A stretch of 64,000 nucleotides of DNA from Opitutales bacterium (GCA_016928295.1 JAFGLA010000048.1:1-64000), one strand, 5' to 3'. Counted from the first letter of the stretch, positions 53,243 through 62,162 are shown. Translations and numbers: made by a program. Notes: generated from the sequence alone by a model not told the origin.

Positions 53243-53454
53243 AGGCCACCTCTAACAACTTTGATTTCTGCTGCGAACGGTCTTTGGGAGGGTGTAAACC
53301 CTCCTTCTTTGAAGGGCTTCGCCCTTACGGCGACTACGTGCGCCTATCCCAAGACAGTCAATGCCGATGCGGAAGCATCGGTGGTGCAGGGCTTGAGCCC
53401 TGCCCATCCGCAAATCTTCGTTCTCGCTACGAAACCAGTTATTAGAGTAGGCCT
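53243..53454. repeat. snap-back repeat family, copy 4 (core type A)
   Basis: 212 bp. Ends AGGCCACCTCTAACAAC and the imperfect partner GTTATTAGAGTAGGCCT. The core carries GGAGGGTGTAAACCCTCC, AAGGGCTTCGCCCTT, GATGCGGAAGCATC and GGGCTTGAGCCC, four consecutive hairpins. It stops 3 bp before the stop codon of the minus-strand gene at 53458. Confidence 0.9.
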
Positions 53455-53457
53455 CTA

Positions 53458-53928
53458 CTAGAAGCTGGGGTCGATCAAGACCTTGCTGCCCGGGGCTACG
53501 GTGCTGTCCGGGTCGAGGGACCAGATGCTGTCGTTGATAAGCACCTTGGCCTCAAAGGGCTTTGTCACCTTGCTGCTAGACCATACCCATTCGTCGGGGC
53601 CGCTGTTGGTCATGGCTACGCCTTTTTCCCAGGACATGCCCGGGCCGGTTCCGCGAATGAAAAGCACGTTGCCGAAGCCAACGTCAGCCTTGGCCACGAT
53701 GGTTGTCAGCGCGGCTGAAACCTCCTTGGCGGTAGCCTTGGGCTTGGCCGCAGCCTTTGCCTTCGGTGCCTTCGGCTCTGCAGATACTGGAGCCGCCTTT
53801 TTCGGCGCCTTTGCGGGAGCGGGAGCCGTCGGTGCTATCAGCACGGTTTCCGCAGTGTTCTTTTTGCTGTTCTTGGGCGCTGCTTTGGCCGCGCTCTTCG
53901 TTTTCTTTGTGGATTCGCCTTCAGTCAT
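53458..53928 (-). CDS. Lys/Ala-rich protein with C-terminal carbohydrate-binding-like domain
   Basis: About 156 residues from the ATG at 53928 (MTEGESTKKTKSAAK). An earlier start at 54024 adds 32 residues of different character. The first 75 residues are a low-complexity Lys/Ala/Pro tail. The last 75 are a beta domain (GFGNVLFIRGTGPGMSWEKG, WSLDPDSTVAPG) like CBM20/48-type glycogen-binding folds. No signal peptide. Function unknown; it may bind glycogen or nucleic acid through the basic tail. Confidence 0.6.
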   Translation of the reverse strand: MTEGESTKKTKSAAKAAPKNSKKNTAETVLIAPTAPAPAKAPKKAAPVSAEPKAPKAKAAAKPKATAKEVSAALTTIVAKADVGFGNVLFIRGTGPGMSWEKGVAMTNSGPDEWVWSSSKVTKPFEAKVLINDSIWSLDPDSTVAPGSKVLIDPSF

Positions 53929-54184
53929 GTCAGTTGCAATGATTGGATTACAGGGAAAAATGACACGTATGTTTTGGGATTCACCAGGGGAGAGCGGGGC
54001 GTGCGCTATCATTTTCGATAGCACCGTTTTAGGATAAAGGCAATTCCAAATAGTGTTTTATCCTCATGCCAATTCTGTTACCTTCTTGTGTCGCCTCTTC
54101 CATCGTCTCTCGCATTTTTCGTGCCCGGTGAGTGAATTACACAAGTGTTGGAACAAATTGTCCTGATTGTGTGTTATATGCGGC

Positions 54185-55132
54185 ATGAGCATAGGACGCT
54201 ATTTACGAACAGGGCTTGGCGTATCCTTTGCCGTATTCTCCCTTGGGGCATACGCGCAGGATCCAGACCAAGCTGTAACTGCTGGTGGCGAATCTGACGC
54301 CGCTGCTGTAAAGCCCGTCGAGGTCAGCGACAGGGAGGCCATGAACACGCTTGGCTTTCTCGTCGCAAAGAAGATGAAGCTCGACGTCGGTTTCACGAAA
54401 CAGGAGATGGACTGGATTCTCGAAGGCGTTGTTCAGGGGTCAGACCCTGACGCAAAAGCTTCCGACAATTTTCAGCTCGTCATGCAGAGGGCGGAGGCCA
54501 TTTACATGGGCCACGTCAACGCAGCCATGTTGAGCCGCGAAAAAGAGGCCGAACAGAATGCCGCCTCAGCTTTGGATTACGTCAAGAGCATCGAGCAGAG
54601 CGAAGGGCTTCTTAGCAGCATAAGCGGTCTTTATTACAAGATTGTCGAGGAGGGTAATCAGGAAAAGATGGCCGCTCCGACAGACCGCGTGAAGGTCAGC
54701 TACGAAGGGCGCCTCATCGACGGGACGGTGTTCGACAAGAGCGAGGAGCCTGTTGAATTCGCAGTAAACGGCGTAGTCCCGGGCTTTGGCGAAGGTCTCC
54801 AGATTATCGGTGAAGGCGGCAAGATTCGCCTCTACATTCCATCGCGCCTTGGTTACGGCATCAATCCACCTCCCGGCTCCAGCATTCGCCCGGGCGACAT
54901 GTTGATTTTTGATGTTGAACTTGTCGAGGTGACGCATGTCGCTACGCGCGCCAAGGCAAAGCCGGTCATCCGTCCGGGCATGGGCGTTCCGGGTGCTCCG
55001 CCAAACGTCACGCCTCCGCCGCCGCCGAACATGAAGGTGCCGCCGATGCCCAAGACGCCTCCGCCCTCGACGCCCCCGCCGCCGCTTCCGGATGAAGCCT
55101 TCGAGGGCAAGTCTGTTAAGGACTCCGAGTAG
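54185..55132 (+). CDS. secreted FKBP-type peptidyl-prolyl cis-trans isomerase
   Basis: About 315 residues from the ATG at 54185, opening on a signal peptide (LGVSFAVFSLGAYAQD). A helical dimerisation domain (about 45-150, FKBP_N-like) precedes the FKBP domain (about 165-255: VKVSYEGRLIDGTVFDKS, GFGEGLQIIGEGGKIRLYIP). The last 60 residues are a Pro-rich tail (PPPPPNMKVPPMPKTPPP). A periplasmic folding catalyst like FkpA. The Pro tail is unusual and may span the periplasm or bind the wall. A terminator follows. Confidence 0.9.
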   Translation: MSIGRYLRTGLGVSFAVFSLGAYAQDPDQAVTAGGESDAAAVKPVEVSDREAMNTLGFLVAKKMKLDVGFTKQEMDWILEGVVQGSDPDAKASDNFQLVMQRAEAIYMGHVNAAMLSREKEAEQNAASALDYVKSIEQSEGLLSSISGLYYKIVEEGNQEKMAAPTDRVKVSYEGRLIDGTVFDKSEEPVEFAVNGVVPGFGEGLQIIGEGGKIRLYIPSRLGYGINPPPGSSIRPGDMLIFDVELVEVTHVATRAKAKPVIRPGMGVPGAPPNVTPPPPPNMKVPPMPKTPPPSTPPPPLPDEAFEGKSVKDSE

Positions 55133-55153
55133 AGGCACGGAACCGTTTTCTTC

Positions 55154-55189
55154 AAAGCCGCGTTCATCTTCGTGATGTGCGCGGCTTTT
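55154..55189 (+). terminator. terminator after the FKBP gene
   Basis: AAAGCCGCG / CGCGGCTTT stem with an inner CATC/GATG stem, followed by TTTTC. Confidence 0.75.
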
Positions 55190-55337
55190 CTGTGGTCCCA
55201 TGTTTGTTGCCAGTGACTCTTTGCAAGTATGAATTTGCTATATGCTTGGCTAAAGTGCCGATTGATAATATATTGTTTCAGGCCCTGCGGAACACTCGCA
55301 GCGGTTCGGGCACATAATTGGAAAAGGAGAAGTCGTC

Positions 55338-55652
55338 ATGCTGGATATTCTTAAAAAGACTCTGTTCGTCGGTCTTGGAGCCACTGTCATCAGCGCCGAA
55401 AGACTTCGCGCCAAACTCGATGAGCTTGTTGACAAGGGAAAGATTTCCGCCAAGGAGGCGCAGGAAATGACCGGCAAGATCATGGACGAGGGCAAGAAGG
55501 AGTTCGAGCAAAGCGGCCAGCGTGTGGCTGACATGATTGACGATATGATGCGCAAGGCCAACTTCGCCCGTCAGAAAGATCTTGAGGCGCTTGAGGAGCG
55601 CGTCCAGAAGCTGGAAGCGGCATTGAGCGCGCAGTCGGTTAAGAGCGAATAG
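55338..55652 (+). CDS. phasin-like coiled-coil protein
   Basis: A 104-residue, almost wholly helical protein with a short hydrophobic start (LFVGLGATVISAERL), a middle amphipathic helix and a C-terminal coiled coil (LEALEERVQKLEAAL). This resembles PhaF/PhaI-type polyhydroxyalkanoate granule proteins. AAAGGAGAAG precedes the ATG. A UbiB-family gene follows 82 bp later; in several genomes phasin-like genes sit next to UbiB homologues. No PHA synthase is in the window. Confidence 0.7.
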   Translation: MLDILKKTLFVGLGATVISAERLRAKLDELVDKGKISAKEAQEMTGKIMDEGKKEFEQSGQRVADMIDDMMRKANFARQKDLEALEERVQKLEAALSAQSVKSE

Positions 55653-55734
55653 GTTACACTCCCAGAAGGTATTCGTATGCGAGGCTTTCACGCCGCGCAT
55701 TTTGAATACTCATTAACCATACCTTGCAAAGACC

Positions 55735-57384
55735 TTGAGACCTTTCACCCTACTGCGTGATGCGGGCAGGGCGCGGGAAATCCTCGCCATACTCGTACGT
55801 TACGGCTTCAGCAATCTGCTGGAGCAAATGGGTGTGCCCAAGCCGCTTGTAAGAGCGATGACTTCGCGCGAAGTGGCCGCCATGAGCACATGGCAGAGGC
55901 TGCGTCACGCGATAGAGGATCTGGGGCCGACGTTTGTTAAGCTCGGGCAGGTCTTGAGCACAAGGCCGGACCGCGTGCCGCAGGCTCTGGTCGAGGAGCT
56001 TGGCAACTTGCGCGATCAGGTTAAGCCCGAGCCTATCGAGGACATTCTCGCCATTCTGGAAGCCGAGCTGGGCTGTTCCAAAGATAATCATTTCAGCGAG
56101 TTTGAAGTTGTTCCAATCGGCAGCGGATCTATCGCGCAGGTGCATCGCGCCACATTGCGCAGCACGGGCGAGCTGGTCGCGGTCAAAATCCAGCGTCCGA
56201 ATATCGAAAAAGCCATACATGCGGACCTTGAGATACTGGCGTGGATGGCCAAGGAGACGCACGAGCGCGTTCCCTCGCTACGCCCGTACAACCTGCCGGA
56301 AATAGTCGAAGCCTTGCACGAGAGCCTGCGCCTTGAGATGGATTTCAGTAACGAGGCGCGCAACGCGGCCCTTTTCTGCCTTCGCAATCCGCACGGGCCT
56401 CAGGTGTTTGCGCCCAGGGTTTATGAAGACTACACAAGCAGGCGCATACTTGTGACAGAGCTTGTGCACGGCACTTCGCCAGACAGGGTTGTCTTGCCTG
56501 CAGAGCGAAAGCGCGAGCTGGCCCGCCTTGGTGCGGACAGTATTTTTGACCAGATAATTCGCTCGGGCTTCTTTCACGCGGACCCGCACCCGGGCAACAT
56601 CATTGTTACGCCCGACGGGCGGATTTGTTTTATCGACTGGGGTATCGCGGGGCAGCTTACGCGCAAGATGCGCTTCCGCCTCGCGGAACTGCTGGACGCA
56701 GTCGTGCACCTGGACCCGGAGCGCGTGGCCCGTATCGCAGTCGCCATGAACGAGACGGGCCGCCGTCCCGACGAGGAGCGGCTTGAGATGCAGGTGACGC
56801 ATGTATTCAACCGCTATGGAGATTTTCGCCTCTCGCAGATCGGTCACATAATCGTGGATCTTATTTATGCGCTGGGGCAGAACGGCGTCCGCATCCCTCG
56901 TGCCTACACAATGCTGGCAAGGGCCGTGATAAGTATAGAGACGACAGGTCGAAAGCTGGACCCGGAGTTCGACATCGGTGCCGCAGCAAGGCCGTTCATT
57001 TTGAGTTTGGCGCGCGAGAGAACGCGCCCCCGCAGTGTAGCTCGCCATTTGATGTGGAGCCTCGGGAGCAACTTGCAGAAAATCAACGAGTTGCCCGGGG
57101 ATTTTCAACGCATTTTCAGGCGTCTTGAGCGCGACGATCTTGGCATCAACCTGCATCACCGGGATCTTGAGCCGTTCGGCAACGATGTGCAGAAGAGCGC
57201 GAACAGGCTTTCTCTTGCCGTAATTCTGGGCGCGTCAATCATCGGTTCCTCCATTGTCATTACGACGGGTATCAAGCCGCTAATCGGCGGCTATCCGGCG
57301 ATTGGCCTCGTGGGTTACACATTCAGCGGGCTTCTCGGCATGTGGGTCGCTCTGGATATCCTGCGCCACGGGAGGCACAAGTGA
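55735..57384 (+). CDS. UbiB/ABC1-family atypical kinase
   Basis: 549 residues from a TTG. The KxGQ motif is FVKLGQVLSTRPD, and the Ala-rich nucleotide loop is GSGSIAQVHRA, followed by VAVKIQRPN (Lys), the catalytic HADPHPGN and metal-binding FIDWGI. Two C-terminal transmembrane helices (ILGASIIGSSIVITTG and FSGLLGMWVALDI) anchor it. The family supports quinone biosynthesis or lipid homeostasis as an ATPase. No ubiquinone genes are adjacent. Confidence 0.92.
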   Translation: MRPFTLLRDAGRAREILAILVRYGFSNLLEQMGVPKPLVRAMTSREVAAMSTWQRLRHAIEDLGPTFVKLGQVLSTRPDRVPQALVEELGNLRDQVKPEPIEDILAILEAELGCSKDNHFSEFEVVPIGSGSIAQVHRATLRSTGELVAVKIQRPNIEKAIHADLEILAWMAKETHERVPSLRPYNLPEIVEALHESLRLEMDFSNEARNAALFCLRNPHGPQVFAPRVYEDYTSRRILVTELVHGTSPDRVVLPAERKRELARLGADSIFDQIIRSGFFHADPHPGNIIVTPDGRICFIDWGIAGQLTRKMRFRLAELLDAVVHLDPERVARIAVAMNETGRRPDEERLEMQVTHVFNRYGDFRLSQIGHIIVDLIYALGQNGVRIPRAYTMLARAVISIETTGRKLDPEFDIGAAARPFILSLARERTRPRSVARHLMWSLGSNLQKINELPGDFQRIFRRLERDDLGINLHHRDLEPFGNDVQKSANRLSLAVILGASIIGSSIVITTGIKPLIGGYPAIGLVGYTFSGLLGMWVALDILRHGRHK

Positions 57385-57743
57385 TAGCAGTGCCTTTCGT
57401 AAACGCTCTTGTATGGAGAGCGCATGGCTTACTTAATTTAGAGCCTTTTGCAGTTACTTGGACGCAGGAAGGTTTCCGGCTGCGTTTCGCTGATTGGCAT
57501 GGCCCCGTCCCGCCCTCATCAGCAAAGCCTTGCCGCTTCCTCATCCATTATCTTGCCGATGAAGTTCATCTAACTGTAAAATGCTCTAGGCCGTGTTCAC
57601 GAATTCGACTCCCGTCGTATAGCGGGCGTTTTTTTCGGTGCAAAATTGGCCTGCTCGGCTCAAAGAATCTCGATTCATATCGACTTGCATTCCTTTTTTT
57701 CACTCAAAAAACCATCCCGCCTCCTCGGTCCGCAAATTCGTGA
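57381..57743 (+). CDS. possible small ORF overlapping the ubiB stop and running into a TIR element
   Basis: An open frame from a GTG overlapping the ubiB TGA. Its first 65 or so codons (AVPFVNALVWRAHGLLNLEP, FRLRFADWHGP) have protein-like composition, but the frame runs on into the inverted-repeat element at 57586. It may be a gene interrupted by that insertion or a chance frame. No homology recognised. Confidence 0.25.
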   Translation: MIAVPFVNALVWRAHGLLNLEPFAVTWTQEGFRLRFADWHGPVPPSSAKPCRFLIHYLADEVHLTVKCSRPCSRIRLPSYSGRFFRCKIGLLGSKNLDSYRLAFLFFTQKTIPPPRSANS

Positions 57744-57754
57744 ACACGGCCTAG
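57586..57754. repeat. 169-bp element with perfect 20-bp terminal inverted repeats
   Basis: Left end 57586-57605 and right end 57735-57754 are exact inverted repeats (CTAGGCCG...CACGAATT). The interior includes a 39-bp stretch (57607-57645) shared with 28673-28708. No coding capacity, MITE-like. No obvious target-site duplication flanks it. Confidence 0.85.
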
Positions 57755-57763
57755 CAAAAAAAC

Positions 57764-57800
57764 AACAGGGGCAATACGGGAAACCCGTATCACCCCTGTT
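57764..57800 (-). terminator. terminator downstream of the TonB-dependent receptor gene
   Basis: AACAGGGG...CCCCTGTT with an inner ATACGGG/CCCGTAT stem. Read on the minus strand it is followed by a seven-T run, so it faces the receptor gene 155 bp upstream. Confidence 0.75.
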
Positions 57801-57954
57801 TCTATGTCAGGCATGTGTTCCTGCTTGCCCCATATGCATGTAATTATGTGATGCGCGATTGGGAGTTTTTATTGTTAATAGCGTGTTCGCTATTAATTAT
57901 CGCGTTTACATTTGCGTGCAATGGGACGTGTTTTCCTAATGCCTTGATAATTCT

Positions 57955-60900
57955 TTAGAATGTGAACGCACTTGTGATTTCCCAAGTGCGGCCAGATGCG
58001 ATGCGATACTTGGCAAAGCTTCCATCCGGGTTGGACTGGATAGCAACTAGTTTGTCATCGCTGAAGGCATTCCTGACGTTAAGCTGAATGCGCCAGTCGA
58101 TATTGTTTGGCAACGCGTGTTCGTAACCAATCCACAGGTCCACATTGGTTTGGGCGCTGGAGTATATTGGGCTGTCGAGGTCATCTATCCAGACTTGGAG
58201 GTCACTGAGATACTTCGGGTAAAACCCGATTATGCCCTTGTCTTGCCAGCGAACCGAACTGCCAACATCTAGCCCTTTGAGCATTCCGTTGCTGAAGCTG
58301 TATGTGGTCACAAGGCTCGCGCTCCATTTGCGGAGCTGGCTGACTGATTTGCCCTCGCCTTCTTTCTTTACGAGGTAGGCTTTTTGTACGTCGTTGAACC
58401 AGTCCCAGCCTAGCATCTGCGTGCCGTTGTTGCCCCATGCGTCTATGCTGGAGAATCCTTCGCGATGCCAGTAGTCGATCGGATCGCCTGCTTGTATGCT
58501 GCGGTCCCAGCCGTCGAGTGCCACGGGTGCGAAGTTATCTATGTATGTTCCTATGTCTTTCCAGACGTTGCCAGTGGTGGTCTCGGTCTTTGTAACGTTT
58601 GCCATGAGGCGCCAGTTTTCTGTCGGGTTGACCGTAAGTTCCAGCTCCCAGCCTTTTGCTATGTTATCGCCAATGCCCTTCATGTTACTGGGGGTATTGT
58701 CGCGCCAGATGCCGCCCCAGTAGCTGTAGTCGCGGATGAATTCCAGCGAGTTGAACAACTCCATGCCGAATGGGCGTGCCCATTCCTCGTCGCTGCGCGC
58801 CGCGAACCAGGCGCGGCGGTATTCGGCTTCTTCAGCCGTTATCGGCGGCTCTGTATAGGCTGTGCCGTCTTCCTTGAGCATGCCTTCTGTAACGTAGGTG
58901 GGGCTGTCCGGGTCGGCAGCCGCACGCAGACGAAGAGGCTGGGAGAGCAGTTCGGGGTGGTTCTGCACTGTCCAGCCCGTGGGCAGTGGGTTGCTTGCCA
59001 GACTGGAGTCATAGCTGCTGCCAAAGAACCACTTGTTGACGACGGCTTCGGGCGTTGTCTGGGCGCGACCGCTTGAGCCGCTGCCCGTGGCACCCCATGC
59101 TTCGACCATCAATCCGTTCATGGCACGGCTGAGGCGGTTTTTAACCGACCAGGTGCTCAGTCCGCTGATTTCCGAATTTGCCTGAATGCTTTCGAACTTG
59201 GTGACGCGCAAGTTTACCTTGCCTTCCAAGGTGCTGAACAGGATGGAGTAGTCTTCGGTCTCTCCTGCGGGGGCGGGATACTGGTTCTTGTAGATATCCA
59301 TGCCCATCTGACCGGGCTGGAAGTTCGAGGACTTGTTGTATCCAAGGCTGATGTCCGTGCCCCAAGGCAGGTGCTTTTTGATGAACTTTGGTGTATGGAG
59401 CATCAGGCCCCAGCTTGTCTTGGTTTGGCTCTTCTCGATGGAAGGGGCTTCGTTCCAGCTCCATGTCGGGTCGAAGGGCGCGCCAACGCTTTGGTTTCCG
59501 TAGCTGATTTCCGGAACTCTGGGTTTGTCCGTAAGTTTGTAGTCGTCCTTGCGGATGGACCAGATGCCGACGACGGTGTCGTCAAGGAACCAGCTTTGCC
59601 AGATGAAGGCTTGAGACTTGTTGGCAGTCTTGTATGCCTTGGCTCCGGTGCCGTACATGTTGTCTATGTCATCCTTGTAGCTGATGACTCCGACGTTTCC
59701 GTACGCAATGCCTTTGCCGTCCAGGTTGTCTCCGAAGTAGAGGGCATACATGGATGATGGAGGCGTATGCTTGGCGTCCAGTCCGTGAATGCCGGCATTG
59801 TTTATGGACGTTGCGCTTTTGAGGTCTGCTTCGCTGTTTAGGTAATGAACGCCGTCCAGACCGCTGCTGTTTGTGATGTCGAGCGTGTAGGTCGAGTCCA
59901 TCTTGTACAGCGCGTAATCGTAGCTGAGTTGCTCGTATTTCTGCTCTGCCATCATTCCTGTAAACGTGTGGTGCCCTAGAATCGTGGTAAGCCAGTTGTT
60001 TACGCGGAAAATGTCCGAGAAGTTTACGTTTGCAAACGCTGTCACGCGCCAGTCTTCACGCTCCCGTTCGGTAACGTCTGCCTTGTTGCCACCGACTATT
60101 ACCGCGCGTCCGAAGTTAGGGTTGGCTGTTGTATTGTCGCGCAGCCTCTCGTTGATGTCTATTGCAAGGCGATCCGTGTTAACGAGGATGGTTTCCCCGT
60201 CATCGTAGTGTTCCTTGCCATACGCGACTTCGTAACCGAACAGGCTGGAAAAGAACGTCTGACGCAGGGTGATGCTGGTGGCGTCAAAGTCGCTGAACTG
60301 TGTGTTATTGGGGCCGGCCAGCATCTCGTTGTAGAAGTTGAAGATGGACGGGTCCGATATCTGCGTGTCCGTCCAGCCCCAGCCTCCGTTCCACACCTTG
60401 CCTGTTGCTGCTTCGTAAGCCTCAATAATGGCCATTGCCTTGGGATTGTTGACAAAGCTGGCGCGGTCGGAGAGGTAATGGTCAGATGCTCTGTGGCCGG
60501 ATGAGGGATTGCCCGCGTTGCTGGGGGCAAGCCAGCTACCGCCGGCATCGTCAGGACCGCCGCGCTGGCGGAACGCGATAAGGTCGGCAACTCCGACGCC
60601 AGCCTCGGGGCTGTTCGGATTGGCGTAGATTACGCCCATACTGTCGAACCAGTTGCCTCCCGGGCCTGCCTGATAGTTGGCCAGATATGGGCCATACTCA
60701 GGTATGGTGGCCACCGAGTAATCCGGCCATGTTCCAAGTTCGTTTGTGAACTTGTTCAAGTGGGTATACCAGTTGGATATGTAGTCATACGGAGGTTCGC
60801 TTGAGGGGCGGTTGGCGCGTACTTTGCCATCCTCATAGGTGGCCTGAATCTCCGTGTATATTTCGTCTGCGATCTTGGGGGTGTAACGCACGACAAGGTA

Positions 60901-61632
60901 GCCGCGTGTTGCGTCGTCCTTGGCGTATTCCTGGCTGAAGCGTTTGTTGTCCTGCACGCCTGCGAATCTTACGCCCAGCAGGTTGTCGTAAACTACCTGA
61001 TCTACGTCTATTGATGCTCGTGTTGAGCCGTGTTCGCCCATGCGCAACTCTACGGTGCGTATGGATTTTTGCATGTTTGGCGTCTTCAGGTTGTAGTTGA
61101 TGATACCTGCCGGACTGCCAAGACCGAAGAGCACGGAGTTTGCTCCGCGGCTGATGTCAACCTGGGACACGTTATAGGTGTCGAACGGTATGTCGGTCAG
61201 GAAGAAGTTTCTCGTTACGTCGGCCTTGTCCAGACCGCGGATGCGAGTCTGTCTGTCCGGCGCTCTGCGCGTGGCAGCCGGATCGCCGCCGAAGTTACCA
61301 CTTAGGCCTCCGATTTCCGTGTTTGTTGTGTAAACGAGAAGATCTTCAAGGTTGGTTGAGCCAGTGTCCTGAAGAAATTCCGAAGTTACAACCGTGATTG
61401 CCGCAGCCACGTCGCGCAGTTCTGTTTTTAAACGTGTGCCAGCCAGCGAAGAGGTTGCCATGTATCCCACGTTTCCCGAAGCATTTACTTCGAATGGAGA
61501 TAGTATATAGACGTCCTCATCATCTGTATTTTGGTCTTGGGCATGCACAGTATATGTGAATTGTGCTGCCAGAAATGCGGCCAAAGACAGTTTTCCTACT
61601 GTCTTGACCTGTCCTATTTTTGGTATGGACAT
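57955..61632 (-). CDS. TonB-dependent outer-membrane receptor
   Basis: 1,225 residues with a signal peptide (LSLAAFLAAQFTYTVHAQ). A short TonB-box-like segment (VYILSPFEVNASG) is followed by the plug domain (AGTRLKTELRDVAAAITVVT, RIRGLDKADVTRNFFLTDI, VDISRGANSVLFGLGSPAGIINYNLK). A 22-strand-type barrel ends in Phe (WEITSAFTF). It imports large ligands, probably oligosaccharides or siderophores, across the outer membrane. No SusD partner or TonB is adjacent; a secreted GH5-like enzyme lies upstream on the same strand, suggesting a polysaccharide-related role. Confidence 0.93.
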   Translation of the reverse strand: MSIPKIGQVKTVGKLSLAAFLAAQFTYTVHAQDQNTDDEDVYILSPFEVNASGNVGYMATSSLAGTRLKTELRDVAAAITVVTSEFLQDTGSTNLEDLLVYTTNTEIGGLSGNFGGDPAATRRAPDRQTRIRGLDKADVTRNFFLTDIPFDTYNVSQVDISRGANSVLFGLGSPAGIINYNLKTPNMQKSIRTVELRMGEHGSTRASIDVDQVVYDNLLGVRFAGVQDNKRFSQEYAKDDATRGYLVVRYTPKIADEIYTEIQATYEDGKVRANRPSSEPPYDYISNWYTHLNKFTNELGTWPDYSVATIPEYGPYLANYQAGPGGNWFDSMGVIYANPNSPEAGVGVADLIAFRQRGGPDDAGGSWLAPSNAGNPSSGHRASDHYLSDRASFVNNPKAMAIIEAYEAATGKVWNGGWGWTDTQISDPSIFNFYNEMLAGPNNTQFSDFDATSITLRQTFFSSLFGYEVAYGKEHYDDGETILVNTDRLAIDINERLRDNTTANPNFGRAVIVGGNKADVTEREREDWRVTAFANVNFSDIFRVNNWLTTILGHHTFTGMMAEQKYEQLSYDYALYKMDSTYTLDITNSSGLDGVHYLNSEADLKSATSINNAGIHGLDAKHTPPSSMYALYFGDNLDGKGIAYGNVGVISYKDDIDNMYGTGAKAYKTANKSQAFIWQSWFLDDTVVGIWSIRKDDYKLTDKPRVPEISYGNQSVGAPFDPTWSWNEAPSIEKSQTKTSWGLMLHTPKFIKKHLPWGTDISLGYNKSSNFQPGQMGMDIYKNQYPAPAGETEDYSILFSTLEGKVNLRVTKFESIQANSEISGLSTWSVKNRLSRAMNGLMVEAWGATGSGSSGRAQTTPEAVVNKWFFGSSYDSSLASNPLPTGWTVQNHPELLSQPLRLRAAADPDSPTYVTEGMLKEDGTAYTEPPITAEEAEYRRAWFAARSDEEWARPFGMELFNSLEFIRDYSYWGGIWRDNTPSNMKGIGDNIAKGWELELTVNPTENWRLMANVTKTETTTGNVWKDIGTYIDNFAPVALDGWDRSIQAGDPIDYWHREGFSSIDAWGNNGTQMLGWDWFNDVQKAYLVKKEGEGKSVSQLRKWSASLVTTYSFSNGMLKGLDVGSSVRWQDKGIIGFYPKYLSDLQVWIDDLDSPIYSSAQTNVDLWIGYEHALPNNIDWRIQLNVRNAFSDDKLVAIQSNPDGSFAKYRIASGRTWEITSAFTF

Positions 61633-62095
61633 ATCCTTGGGAGTTTTCCTTGTTGTTTGTTTTATTTATGAGTGATTCAGTAAGCGTGAATCATCATAAG
61701 TGGGGTTGCGCATAGTTATATCTATTCCCGCGCGAGTTTTAAGATATAGCTACCGCTAGCCATCGAGTTATCGATAGCTTGAAATTGGGTGATGCTTTTT
61801 TCCTTACTTGGGAGTTGAGCTTGTCGTGGGTGCTCTTATGTTCTCAAACGCCGTGTGTGTTGGCTATGAGTTGTGTAGCTTCGGAAATGATTATTTTTGC
61901 TTCTTTAACGTTTGAACCTGTGTTTTTTTTGCCTAACGTTATAGCAGTGTTCGTGCTTGTTTTTATGTTAGTTTTGATGTGCCGAATGACGAACAATAGA
62001 AGGTTGTTTAATTATGCGCTCTTTGTCTTGCTGCAAGGCTATTGGAGTGCACCGGCAGTGCTTCTCTATTAGCCCGATTGCTTTGGTGTATAATG
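61633..62095. other. promoter and intergenic region of the TonB-dependent receptor gene
   Basis: About 460 bp, more A+T-rich than the genes. Nearby symmetric bases (GCTAGCCATCGA and TCGATAGC, about 61756-61778) could be a regulatory site. A TTG-started ORF of 97 codons (61779) is hydrophobic but unsupported. No RNA gene seen. Confidence 0.35.
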
Positions 62096-62139
62096 AACAA
62101 GCCCCGACGCGCACTTTGTCGTGCAGGTCGGGGCTTGTT
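62096..62139 (-). terminator. terminator after the GH5-like gene
   Basis: Perfect 13-bp stem (AACAAGCCCCGAC / GTCGGGGCTTGTT) with an inner GCAC/GTGC pairing, 24 bp downstream of the minus-strand hydrolase stop. Confidence 0.8.
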
Positions 62140-62162
62140 GGAGATTGTATTATTTGGATTTG

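Noticed and set aside
61779-62072. 97-codon hydrophobic ORF starting with TTG
   Set aside because: A+T-rich noncoding DNA often gives hydrophobic frames; no ribosome site and no recognisable family.
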